DNA from: JAGOBX01 sp017999075 [NCBI: Candidatus Babelota bacterium]
Lineage (GTDB): Bacteria > JAGOBX01
NCBI GenBank assembly: GCA_017999075.1
Contig: JAGOBX010000066.1
Location: 1-11,489, forward strand
DNA length: 11,489 nt
Direction: 5' to 3'
The first letter of the stretch is position 1. Every line of letters starts with the position of its first letter. The position numbers and the translations under genes are program-made. The notes below the pieces were generated by a model. It had not been told where the DNA came from and made no database searches. It saw only the letters and a program-made list of their open reading frames with translations. This document shows positions 8,101 to 11,489 of the stretch, in pieces.

Positions 8101-10592
8101 GCGTCAAATTTTGTCGGAGATATTTCTCCTCCTGACAATTTTCCTTTAACCCTAAACTTTCCAGCAGCTTTATCAACTTTTGCCTCATTTATTTGAAGTT
8201 TAGGTTCTTTTATTTTAACTTCATACGCTTTTTCAAATTTCCCACCCTCAAATATTTTAACATCCTCATTATTAATTTTTAAATATGCTATACCCCTGTC
8301 ATTAGGTTTATTGTCTGTAGCTATTCCTTTAACTATAACCATATTTCCCTGTATAGACGCATCCCATACAAGTTCAGGATTGCTCGCATCTGCAGGCAAT
8401 TCAGCTTTTGCAGATTTTTCAGTCACCTGACCGCTTTTATCAACTGCTTTCACCTTAACTTCTATAACTTCTTTACCGCCATCATTTTTAATCATTTCTT
8501 TAGCAATAACTATAGACTGTTTAAATACTCCGCCTTCTGCAGGAAGAGCAGATGATAGAGGAATGCCTCCAACTAAAACTTCTTTTAATGCAATGTTATC
8601 AGTAACTTTTCCATCAATAACAATTTTCCCTGACTCTATCACTGTTCCTGTTATTTCTATGACAGGAGGCATATTATCCTGTAAAACAACCACAAAAGTT
8701 GTTTTTTTCCCTGTTCCATCTTCAGCTTCTACTGTTACAGATTGCATTTCTGCGCTTAATACCAATATTTTTTCAAATGTACCATTGTTTAAAACCATCG
8801 CTTCATTATTTATTTTTACTGATTTAAGTTCAATATCATCTTCGGCAAAACCTGTTATTTTAACTGTATTGGCGGTATAAACAGGAGACGAAACAACAAG
8901 ATTAGGAGCTTTTTTATCTTCAAGTGCTTTAACCGTTAAAGTTAACTTTTCCGAAGAAATGTTTTCTGAATTTACTGCCCATAAAGAAATTGTCTTCGGC
9001 TGCATTTCCATTTTAATAATTTTTTTAAAAGCTCCGGCTGCATCAGCAGGTCCGATTTTCACTCCATCAAACATAATATCAACGCCTGCGTCAGATATTC
9101 CTCCAATAATTGCCTCTTTCCCCAAATACTGAATATCTCCTAAAGTTAACGCTACTTTTTTTATAACTTTTTTCCCTTCAAGAGAAGCAATTTTCTGCAT
9201 TATTTTTTCAATTGATTCCTGAGCTTCAACAAATTTTTCCGAAGCAAATGAGTCTTTAACAAACTGTAAAATTACAAATAATTCATCTACTGACAATCCT
9301 GCAGTTTTTTTATCATTCAATAATTTTTCTGTTTCCTGTATTTTTTCCATCAAACCTTCAGGAGCTTTTTTCCTTGCCAGGGCCAAGGCTTTTTTTGCTT
9401 CTGCAATCAATGATGCAGCTTCAGATATATTATTTGACTGCTGAGCCATTAAAGCGCGTTTGAAAACCGCCTCAGCTTCATTTATTATAAATCCGTTTTT
9501 TCCTTTATCCAGTAATTCATTGTTAAACTGTTCAATAATTTTATCTATATCTATTATTTCCGATTTTGCCGGCGCTGTTTTTATTTCATTTATTATTGTC
9601 TTAATCAATTCTACTGCTTCCTGAAATTTTCCTGCTTTAGCAAGTTCTTCAACATCTTTTATTTTTGCTATTGATTTTTCTATTTCAAATTTTCCAAATT
9701 TTTCAGCTACAAGCGGTTCAATTTCAGAACGTAATTTCCCGAGTTCAAGAGCAAATGGATTTTCCGGTTTTTTTAATGTTTCAATATCTTTTAATAAGGT
9801 ATTCACATCTTTTTCAAACTTATCAAATTTTCTCGTTGAATAAAAATTTTCAACTGTTTTTTTATTATTTTCAAGACTTGTCGGAATTATATACCCTTCT
9901 TTCTTTTTTTCTTCCCATTTTGCATTTAATTGTTCATAAAGAATTGTATATTTAGGATCAATTGATTTGAATTGAGCATCATCAGTATCTTCCGGTTTGT
10001 TTTGACGGTATTCGCTGCTGCCGTCCGCATTTTTGTTCAGTGTATTGCCTGCGTCAAGTGGACCGCCTGAAGAACCGTTTTCATCAGTTACAAATAATTG
10101 TCCTTCTGTCAAAGTCGCTTTAGTCGGTTTTTCATCTCCCTGAGAATCTATTATTCCTTCAGTTCCACGAACTCCGCAAACTGCACTTGGCGTCGAAACC
10201 TTGAATGTTGATTGAGTAGATTTCAATTTATCAACATTGAATTTCACTCCTCCGAAATTCACTTTAAAATCACGGTTTTTCGCATTTGTTTTTGCATCCG
10301 TAGAATAATCATTTACTACAACTTCAGAATTTTCTTTTATGACAAACTTGGTTTTACCTTCGTCGAATGACAATTCTGCTAATGCGTTCAAGGAAGTTTT
10401 TATCTTACTCTGTGATTTAAGCTCCATTCCCTGAACAGCTTTTTCCCATTCTGATGATACGGTAAGTTTTACCATTACCTTACCTGCTACTTTGCTCAAT
10501 AATATTTTATCTTCTTCGGCAAAACCTGCCGAACAAATTATTGCAGCCATTAAAATTATTATAAACAATACTCTTAATTGCTTAAATTTCAT
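1..10592 (-). CDS. Giant exported multidomain protein: FecR, helical, Ig-like, novel repeats and FN3 array (C-terminus beyond window)
   Basis: One uninterrupted frame of at least 3530 codons runs from the ATG at 10592-10590 to the left edge. The start is supported by an AAGGAG site 9 nt upstream and by a signal peptide directly after it. Domain order: signal peptide 1-25; FecR-like about 27-170 with VSTPSAVCGVRGTEG at 132-146; charged helical region about 212-470; Ig-like modules about 470-800; five repeats of about 115 residues at 895-1455; unassigned beta-rich connector to 1809; at least 18 FN3 modules from 1810. I see no transmembrane segment after the signal peptide and no enzyme motif. 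I noted only four cysteines (20, 139, 1259, 3289). The inferred role is a secreted or surface-anchored structural or adhesive protein. Its anchor or sorting signal, if any, would be in the missing C-terminus. The N-terminal half is rich in Lys, Glu and Ala and the FN3 half in Asn, Tyr and Ser, which suggests mosaic assembly. Frame and domain types are secure; function is not. Confidence 0.93.
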   Translation of the reverse strand, partial: MKFKQLRVLFIIILMAAIICSAGFAEEDKILLSKVAGKVMVKLTVSSEWEKAVQGMELKSQSKIKTSLNALAELSFDEGKTKFVIKENSEVVVNDYSTDAKTNAKNRDFKVNFGGVKFNVDKLKSTQSTFKVSTPSAVCGVRGTEGIIDSQGDEKPTKATLTEGQLFVTDENGSSGGPLDAGNTLNKNADGSSEYRQNKPEDTDDAQFKSIDPKYTILYEQLNAKWEEKKKEGYIIPTSLENNKKTVENFYSTRKFDKFEKDVNTLLKDIETLKKPENPFALELGKLRSEIEPLVAEKFGKFEIEKSIAKIKDVEELAKAGKFQEAVELIKTIINEIKTAPAKSEIIDIDKIIEQFNNELLDKGKNGFIINEAEAVFKRALMAQQSNNISEAASLIAEAKKALALARKKAPEGLMEKIQETEKLLNDKKTAGLSVDELFVILQFVKDSFASEKFVEAQESIEKIMQKIASLEGKKVIKKVALTLGDIQYLGKEAIIGGISDAGVDIMFDGVKIGPADAAGAFKKIIKMEMQPKTISLWAVNSENISSEKLTLTVKALEDKKAPNLVVSSPVYTANTVKITGFAEDDIELKSVKINNEAMVLNNGTFEKILVLSAEMQSVTVEAEDGTGKKTTFVVVLQDNMPPVIEITGTVIESGKIVIDGKVTDNIALKEVLVGGIPLSSALPAEGGVFKQSIVIAKEMIKNDGGKEVIEVKVKAVDKSGQVTEKSAKAELPADASNPELVWDASIQGNMVIVKGIATDNKPNDRGIAYLKINNEDVKIFEGGKFEKAYEVKIKEPKLQINEAKVDKAAGKFRVKGKLSGGEISPTKFDAEVADLGKPAHIVKQMKQVAIKFTVTANGQKIEVAEDGGFTVESPIEMPINIEVRQNETLFQTRFIAVPTVMYRSELKVPADAKDGLLTIELQEADASLLPAFVTEAAPNNVIKIEGAAFPNSLMPMEAAAALNVKYIIKNKIGTITHQGTVELKKAEEMPGMASLVKAGLKKIEIGIRMDKKDAIVYRGKMILDPAAKKGIITVEVSGGIGGIVKPINNEVVQATKEGKEIIFDAVISSGEAVVPEAMILNVKYADEAGNAYKNENVSLAKTAEILPEAILTTAPKSITIGTIPVPKVAILYSGKLRLPQTTRRGAVILESVVAGGIHLKPMANENIQIVAGGNEITILSGISSGEAVIPEGFAITVKYTDANNAAYKTENIILTKLPEVLPENALAAGVKYPVNFGITPVPPVAVLYSGKIKISDSCKDGEAVLEVTDPVGGIIKPISGLTLNYGSEVGIAAVISSEEVSMPEVLNISVKYIDKNGAAYTTDQPSKTILNKLPETLPYSVISAAQKSVKIGTIQKKSAVQFTGNVLISKDLKKGKVKFEITNATAVFLKPQDGANVVPNENVTVQAVMSNLEYTNQIPAITVTYYDEKDAAYSVTDVPVKITLTKSTAELPFDIIATGKNPINLVPASVTEKVYKYTGTLNIPADFTIANLTADMLKPVVTIDGKGIIGVSFDPAPEAEEYTIKWQFRGNAEASKIVAPVSGNVGKQIFKIDNMAGDGSDEIKMKPKFTTGSFVESEKIRLEWSNNEQYVDVWVVAKIKAAEAGLNKLKVTLTTSLTKGLMTSAPEGDIVSVNPVTINVYSLDNIQSLSANVSGILVKNGVPENKTYSPITFANAGITSEKAASALAEGEISKEFNVNMPNPNAGKLFIGAKDLGKKIDMDFEIYGSAAPKIPTVDNYEFKIPKNQLAGKTSHIVPELALDNAGAILKPGTILYYKDYNFIIVGYDASSRKTQISDLKTAYKMPPRDFVIKNAVQYLNNVKVLWEPDVSDNFGKYVVEYSYILEGEKLTSVSRDLLNKTLGEAVVPVYPGRTYTFVVKSYSSTGELLKTTPEYTYVVPEQVFEISSAIYSSSTNKATINWNAIVDNGTYKLFYTYTPGGELLQEYPGFISTTSAEIEVLSGKTYNFSVRLIENNLPTKVTPQKELIIPYNFRIMNAVSPDSDGIWIEWSDYQGAAYYIVKWTAVTVSGAPSYAISYSGQSIKLFPPYNNAYFVEDLAPGVSYNITIEAYNSSEVKISQTVLSNPVQVSTSSKVTKTIVFNISELRGGSADGSIFVKWPRLDRTVPEVTGYIVSTQIRTDSGSNEFEREYQVRLGLIDNFEFTGLTAGDLYRVSVIAVTNNNSVFYEAPEQLVLSKKTGITPPPFAIIDKGYGEYIGSIWVKYSADLISGGVVGYKAIYSRQPNVTMLNKEGEAFTKEDGIDLSIQIKGLVPETKYYFKVLSLGVTGNVINSTSEQNATSSNGTVGWFNISNISSNENGNVQIAWTTDSVDYTDFGVTGYRLVYDSVSLNLNSNKIDVGNVLSYTLTGMQPGMTYYFGIESYKIGGDIIHKTNQQQHTINAPAFSLQNVEVLEPGKVNVSWTRNYSGNYNYYRIEYKSLKNNYWYFSEPTDLLSSEIQNLNDNDTYIFRVQAMIYYNGTYSPSNIYTNNEIVKFIPAPEQPPVNEFEITMIENLIQGEVFVQWNPSQNYEVNHYKVIYSTHPEFSENIQSTDLLTDNAFTIMNIQYNDTYFFKVQGYINDVASGLPTPVAVRYILGMNESGPQENIYLSGYPSTSNYGAISLSWGHSLQNVYYYTITYETGPGTSFSLEKIVLNEIYASNNMYEITQLTQGQNYRVQIEAYNEQGQILGKSNFIENVSASTGGGSQESFEIKEIYNTSNQGEVYLEWTSSNYSGVYKVFRSHSSDPSMTNSTIVADYITDTLFIVNNILFGDTYYFRVERWDMGNMLEQTPIRSIYVNGQGGTGGDTLFVITNMNSPYTGEIYLEWSAYQGTFNYYKVLYANNYEMSNAQIAGEFINEAFFTITGLNVGETYYIQVEAWDAYTKKAQTFVVPGYANGSGTSGDVFAINFLNQQGDNSVFIGWNSNPELTVPAYRVEYQKRGEINWTPDVTIFSGNNATIFGITGGDTYQFRVQGVVWDGSKYNSYGEPTLPWEIYVTGSGTSQPNITMTLTDGNVGGSIEVNWNSYIQDVSFFKVWYERGANPDFSGNEYSSEQITGNYLMLVALFPDTSYKVEVRAYNSSGNEIGYSGIQIKNSAPNNISGTAFDITSYSRGPNNGEISLAWSADNSAGIIGYSVVYDSVSQINENSPRNFVNNNLQAVLSGLQPNIGYYIAVMSINENYQSANFSRGIYEYAGGSENVFELLQVTNNTPGNVSFEWRAYNGLVDEYRIQVRKNNLFATPEIIGSGITSTQYSINNLDYSDTYYVVVLAIYQGQIVGHTPVLSRYVCGFDQNSGSSFSITSITNPAAGQIYLQWANSTLQDVVKYTVVYSKNENFYNYESEPEIFNNFYTINNIDDSGLFYVRVNALDANGIIKEVTPYQTIEVIGVYIPEAIMLSSVQNLNQGEITISWTDNIPNLQYYKLWYDIGTMFTDNEIEVNLGLPSLKQWTITGLQPGEYYLMDMEAYDINGNVLAKSNVLYNVQAGNNSGAPQFEITQYTNPNPGEVQLVWTPYNGTVSNYQIMQSDNAD
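5166..6227 (-). other. Unassigned beta-rich connector (residues about 1456-1809)
   Basis: This part of the giant protein lies between the 115-residue repeats and the FN3 array. It opens with a partial repeat-like segment (KYTGTLNIPADF). It then has a stretch resembling FN3 strands (GIIGVSFDPAPEAEEYTIKW, about 1500-1520). After that come a possible jelly-roll or sandwich segment with KIRLEWSNNEQYVDVWVV, a segment around ITSEKAASALAEGEISKEF, and a final KPGTILYYKDYNFIIVGYD strand pair. I do not recognise a named domain beyond the FN3-like stretch, and I see no catalytic motif or metal-binding cluster. Confidence 0.45.
6228..7910 (-). repeat. Five tandem protein repeats of about 115 residues (residues 895-1455), family not recognised
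   Basis: Five units follow one another without linkers: residues 895-994, 995-1110, 1111-1225, 1226-1341 and 1342-1455 (100, 116, 115, 116 and 114 residues; 7910-7611, 7610-7263, 7262-6918, 6917-6570, 6569-6228). The common order is: I-G-[TI]-x-P or an equivalent strand; V-A-[IV]-L-Y-[SR]-G-K-[LIM]; a basic turn (K-[KD]-G); a strand L-E-V; G-G-I-x-x-K-P-[IM]; AVISSGEA or AVISSEEV; a P-E turn; [ILV]-x-VKY-x-D-x-x-[GN]-AAY; and L-[TAN]-K-[LT]-[PA]-E-x-LPE. The middle three are most alike, while the first and last are diverged. Similarity is plain in protein but the DNA has drifted, so the duplication is old. The next segment (1456 on) starts like a sixth unit (YKYTGTLNIPADF) and then turns into something FN3-like. 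Function unknown; all-beta is expected. Confidence 0.8.
8193..9185 (-). other. Bacterial Ig-like modules (residues about 470-800)
   Basis: Four consecutive beta-rich modules are visible. The first covers about 470-555; the others begin near residues 562 (APNLVVSSP), 642 (PPVIEITGT) and 738 (NPELVWDAS). The second to fourth share the order 'xP-x-hydrophobic', then VKITGFAEDDIELKSVKINN or the variants VIDGKVTDNIALKEVLVGG and VIVKGIATDNKPNDRGIAYL. The second and third then continue with a short F[EK]-x-I strand and V-x-V-x-A-x-D-x-[ST]-G. This is the pattern of bacterial Ig-like modules of the glucodextranase-B type, which occur as spacers in exported enzymes and adhesins. The family assignment is from memory of the pattern. 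The edges of the first module and of the stretch after residue 800 are uncertain. Confidence 0.6.
9183..9959 (-). other. Charged alpha-helical region with three similar helical segments (residues about 212-470)
   Basis: This part is rich in Lys, Glu, Ala, Leu and Ile and almost free of Gly and Pro, so long helices or coiled coil are expected. Three segments look alike: LAKAGKFQEAVELI (from 317), MAQQSNNISEAASLIAEA (from 382) and SFASEKFVEAQESIEKI (from 448). Their shared 'EA' pairs fall at 325, 391 and 456, a spacing of 66 and 65 residues. The pattern resembles the second half of TPR-type helical hairpins, but the spacing is about twice a TPR unit. I therefore call it only a helical repeat. 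It separates the FecR domain from the beta-sandwich modules and could act as a spacer or oligomerisation region. Confidence 0.6.
10083..10514 (-). other. FecR-like domain (residues about 27-170)
   Basis: The segment begins with a KILLSKVAGKVMVKL strand pair. It continues through LKSQSKIKTSLNALAELSFDEG and a VIKENSEVVV strand, and reaches VSTPSAVCGVRGTEG at residues 132-146. The 'TP-x-AV-x-x-VRGTE' signature is the hallmark of the FecR fold (Pfam FecR, PF04773). In FecR itself this domain is the periplasmic part of a membrane-bound sigma-factor regulator. Here it follows a cleavable signal peptide and I see no membrane anchor or sigma-binding cytoplasmic part. It therefore belongs to the broad class of FecR domains used in secreted or surface proteins, where its role is poorly known. 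The C-terminal edge is approximate; a low-complexity polar linker (residues about 170-211) follows. Confidence 0.82.
10518..10592 (-). other. Sec-type signal peptide of the giant protein (residues 1-25)
   Basis: The N-terminus MKFKQLRVLFIIILMAAII has three basic residues, then a hydrophobic core at about residues 8-19. It is followed by CSAGFA and then an acidic mature start (EED). Signal peptidase I cleavage after Ala25 is the likeliest site, with Gly23 and Ala25 at -3 and -1. Cys20 is preceded by Ile-Ile rather than the small residue a lipobox needs, so a lipoprotein is less likely. This puts the entire rest of the protein outside the cytoplasm. Confidence 0.85.
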
Positions 10593-10601
10593 ATTAGACA
10601 A

Positions 10602-10607
10602 CTCCTT
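10602..10607 (-). promoter_or_regulatory. Shine-Dalgarno site of the giant gene
   Basis: AAGGAG on the minus strand ends 9 nt before the ATG at 10592. It is close to the ideal anti-16S match and decides this start over the downstream ATG at codon 15, which would destroy the signal peptide. An A/T run (A7T6 on the minus strand, 10608-10620) lies directly upstream. Confidence 0.85.
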
Positions 10608-10651
10608 AAAAAATTTTTTTATTCATTTTTAGTTAGATGTATTTAAAACAC

Positions 10652-10680
10652 ATTATAAATATAAAGCAATTTCTTTTCAT
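10652..10680 (-). promoter_or_regulatory. Candidate sigma-70-type promoter for the giant gene
   Basis: On the minus strand a perfect TATAAT (10657-10652) stands 17 nt after ATGAAA (10680-10675), which matches 4 of 6 bases of the -35 consensus. Nine consecutive A (10694-10686) lie just upstream, where an UP element would sit. Transcription would start near 10645, leaving a leader of about 50 nt before the Shine-Dalgarno site and ATG. In DNA this AT-rich, TATAAT arises easily by chance, so this is a candidate only. Confidence 0.4.
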
Positions 10681-10771
10681 TAATATTTTTTTTTACTATT
10701 AAATTTAGTAATCAGTCAATTACTTTATAAAAAGCTTTTTTTTTAAGTTGAAATAAAAATAAATGGCGCGA

Positions 10772-10795
10772 TTGTGTATATTTTTTTATACACAA
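10772..10795 (-). terminator. Hairpin 12 nt after the glycosyltransferase stop; possible weak terminator
   Basis: TTGTGTATA and TATACACAA form a 9-bp perfect inverted repeat around a 6-nt homopolymer loop (A6 on the minus strand). Its position directly downstream of the glycosyltransferase stop fits a terminator. However, the stem is AT-rich and is followed by TCGCGCCATT rather than a T-run; the T-rich stretch comes only about 10 nt later. It could equally be an mRNA-stabilising 3' hairpin or a palindromic protein-binding site. Confidence 0.4.
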
Positions 10796-10807
10796 AATGA
10801 AAGAAGA

Positions 10808-11489
10808 TTATTCTAATATATTTTTAAATAATTGAGCATATTGACTAGATATATTTATATAATCATATTTAGTTGTTGAAGCAATATATGCATTTTCAGA
10901 AATACGAAAATAAAATTTTTCATCTGACAATAACAATTTTATTTTATCAACATATTCTTCCTTTTTATTACAAACATAACCAGTGTTATTGTTGATTATA
11001 AAATCTGTCCAGCCTCCTGTATTAGAACAAACAGGTATCACACCGCAAGCCATTGATTCAATAGCTGCAATGCAAAAAGCTTCATGAAGCGAAGGTAAAA
11101 GAAAAATATCAGAATTTTGATATAATTCTATCAATTTTTTTTCATCAACATAATCAAAAAAGAAAATTTTATCTAAAATGTTCAATTTTTCAGCTTTTCT
11201 TACAAGATTTTCTTTTTCAGGTCCGTCGCCGACTATAAAATAAATAATATTAAAACCCGAACAAATCAAATCATAAAAAATATCAATTGCAAGCTCCATA
11301 TTTTTTCTTTTCACAAGACGGCAAACTGAAATAATTATTTTTACAGAATCAGAAATTTTTAATTTCATTCTGACATTTTTATTTTTTAGGGGAGAATATT
11401 TTTTAGAATCAATGCAATGCGGGATTATAACGCATTTTTTTTCATATTCCGGAAACAATCCGATAGTTCTGTTCAGCATATCTGAACTC
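10808..11489 (-). CDS. GT4-type glycosyltransferase, C-terminal domain (N-terminus beyond window)
   Basis: The frame is open to the right edge and ends with TAA at 10810-10808, giving about 227 visible residues. It is the nucleotide-sugar-binding half of a GT-B fold enzyme of the 'Glycosyl transferases group 1' (GT4) type. Visible motifs, in order: IIPHCIDSKKYSP, the usual 'N-G-V/I-D' entry to the second domain; ISVCRLVKRKN, matching the S-x-R-L-x-x-x-K-x motif; FIVGDGPEKENL; DIFLLPSLHEAFCIAAIE, which contains the E-x7-E motif of retaining enzymes (EAFCIAAIE); and a following MACGVIPVCSNTGG. Family members usually have 350-400 residues, so the N-terminal acceptor-binding domain of about 150 residues is off the window. 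The ATG at 11479 is unlikely to be the start: the frame stays open before it (Ser-Ser-Asp) and no good ribosome site precedes it. Donor and acceptor sugars cannot be told. Such genes often sit in polysaccharide or lipopolysaccharide clusters. It is co-directional with the giant gene, 215 nt apart. Confidence 0.9.
   Translation of the reverse strand, partial: SSDMLNRTIGLFPEYEKKCVIIPHCIDSKKYSPLKNKNVRMKLKISDSVKIIISVCRLVKRKNMELAIDIFYDLICSGFNIIYFIVGDGPEKENLVRKAEKLNILDKIFFFDYVDEKKLIELYQNSDIFLLPSLHEAFCIAAIESMACGVIPVCSNTGGWTDFIINNNTGYVCNKKEEYVDKIKLLLSDEKFYFRISENAYIASTTKYDYINISSQYAQLFKNILE

Larger units (their letters stand above)
10593..10807. other. Intergenic region between glycosyltransferase and giant gene
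   Basis: 215 nt, extremely AT-rich, with several homopolymer runs: T9 at 10686-10694, T9 at 10736-10744 and A6T7 at 10608-10620. It contains the hairpin, candidate promoter and ribosome site described separately, and the short palindrome AAAAAGCTTTTT at 10729-10740. I see no small ORF with a ribosome site, no tRNA-like fold and no riboswitch-like conserved stretch. Confidence 0.6.

Noticed and set aside
10518-10592. Lipoprotein signal (Cys20 in the N-terminus)
   Set aside because: The residues before Cys20 are Ile-Ile, whereas a lipobox needs a small residue at -1. A signal peptidase I site after Ala25 fits better.
1-10592. A hidden enzyme domain (protease, glycoside hydrolase or peptidoglycan hydrolase) within the giant protein
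   Set aside because: I looked for HExxH, GDSL, Ser-protease GDSG-type and paired catalytic Glu motifs in a domain-sized context and found none. All parts look structural, though the unassigned connector and the missing C-terminus remain open.
10729-10744. AAAAAGCTTTTT followed by more T as an intrinsic terminator
   Set aside because: There is no loop, the stem is only A-T apart from one GC step, and on the strand in use (minus) the run after it is TATAAAG, not a T-tract. Its only T-tract is on the plus strand, where no gene ends.
11477-11479. ATG at 11479 as the start of the glycosyltransferase
   Set aside because: The frame continues upstream to the window edge, the protein would lack the whole N-terminal GT-B domain, and no good ribosome site precedes it.

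Overview
The window is AT-rich (roughly one third G+C by eye). Both genes use AT-ending codons heavily, with much ATA for Ile, TTA for Leu, and GAA and AAA. It contains no rRNA, tRNA, transposase or CRISPR array. Everything lies on the minus strand. About 92% of it is one continuous reading frame, from the ATG at 10592-10590 to the left edge, read by hand without an in-frame stop. At least 3530 codons are visible and the C-terminus lies outside the window. The style (AT-rich codons, an exported FecR-FN3 giant beside a family GT4 glycosyltransferase) fits an uncultured or poorly studied diderm bacterial lineage of the Elusimicrobia, Riflebacteria or Omnitrophica kind. That placement is a guess from style, and nothing in the window fixes the taxon.

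Layout, right to left (5' to 3' of the genes): (1) 11489-10808, the C-terminal domain of a GT4-type glycosyltransferase, cut by the right edge. (2) 10807-10593, an intergenic stretch with a hairpin just after the glycosyltransferase stop, a candidate promoter preceded by an A-tract, and a strong Shine-Dalgarno site. (3) 10592-1, a giant exported modular protein. Its modules in order are: signal peptide (residues 1-25); FecR-like domain (about 27-170); helical region with three similar helical segments about 65 residues apart (about 212-470); Ig-like modules (about 470-800); five tandem repeats of about 115 residues that I cannot assign to a named family (895-1455); a mixed, unassigned beta-rich connector (about 1456-1809); and at least 18 fibronectin type III (FN3) modules at about 100-residue spacing (1810 to the edge).

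The giant protein looks like a long surface or secreted filament. The FecR and helical parts at the N-terminus would be the cell-proximal or regulatory end, and the FN3 string the outward stalk. The most distinctive parts are the five-fold repeat array (7910-6228) and the joining of a FecR domain to so many beta-sandwich modules in one chain. Whether the neighbouring glycosyltransferase has anything to do with this protein cannot be told from the window.
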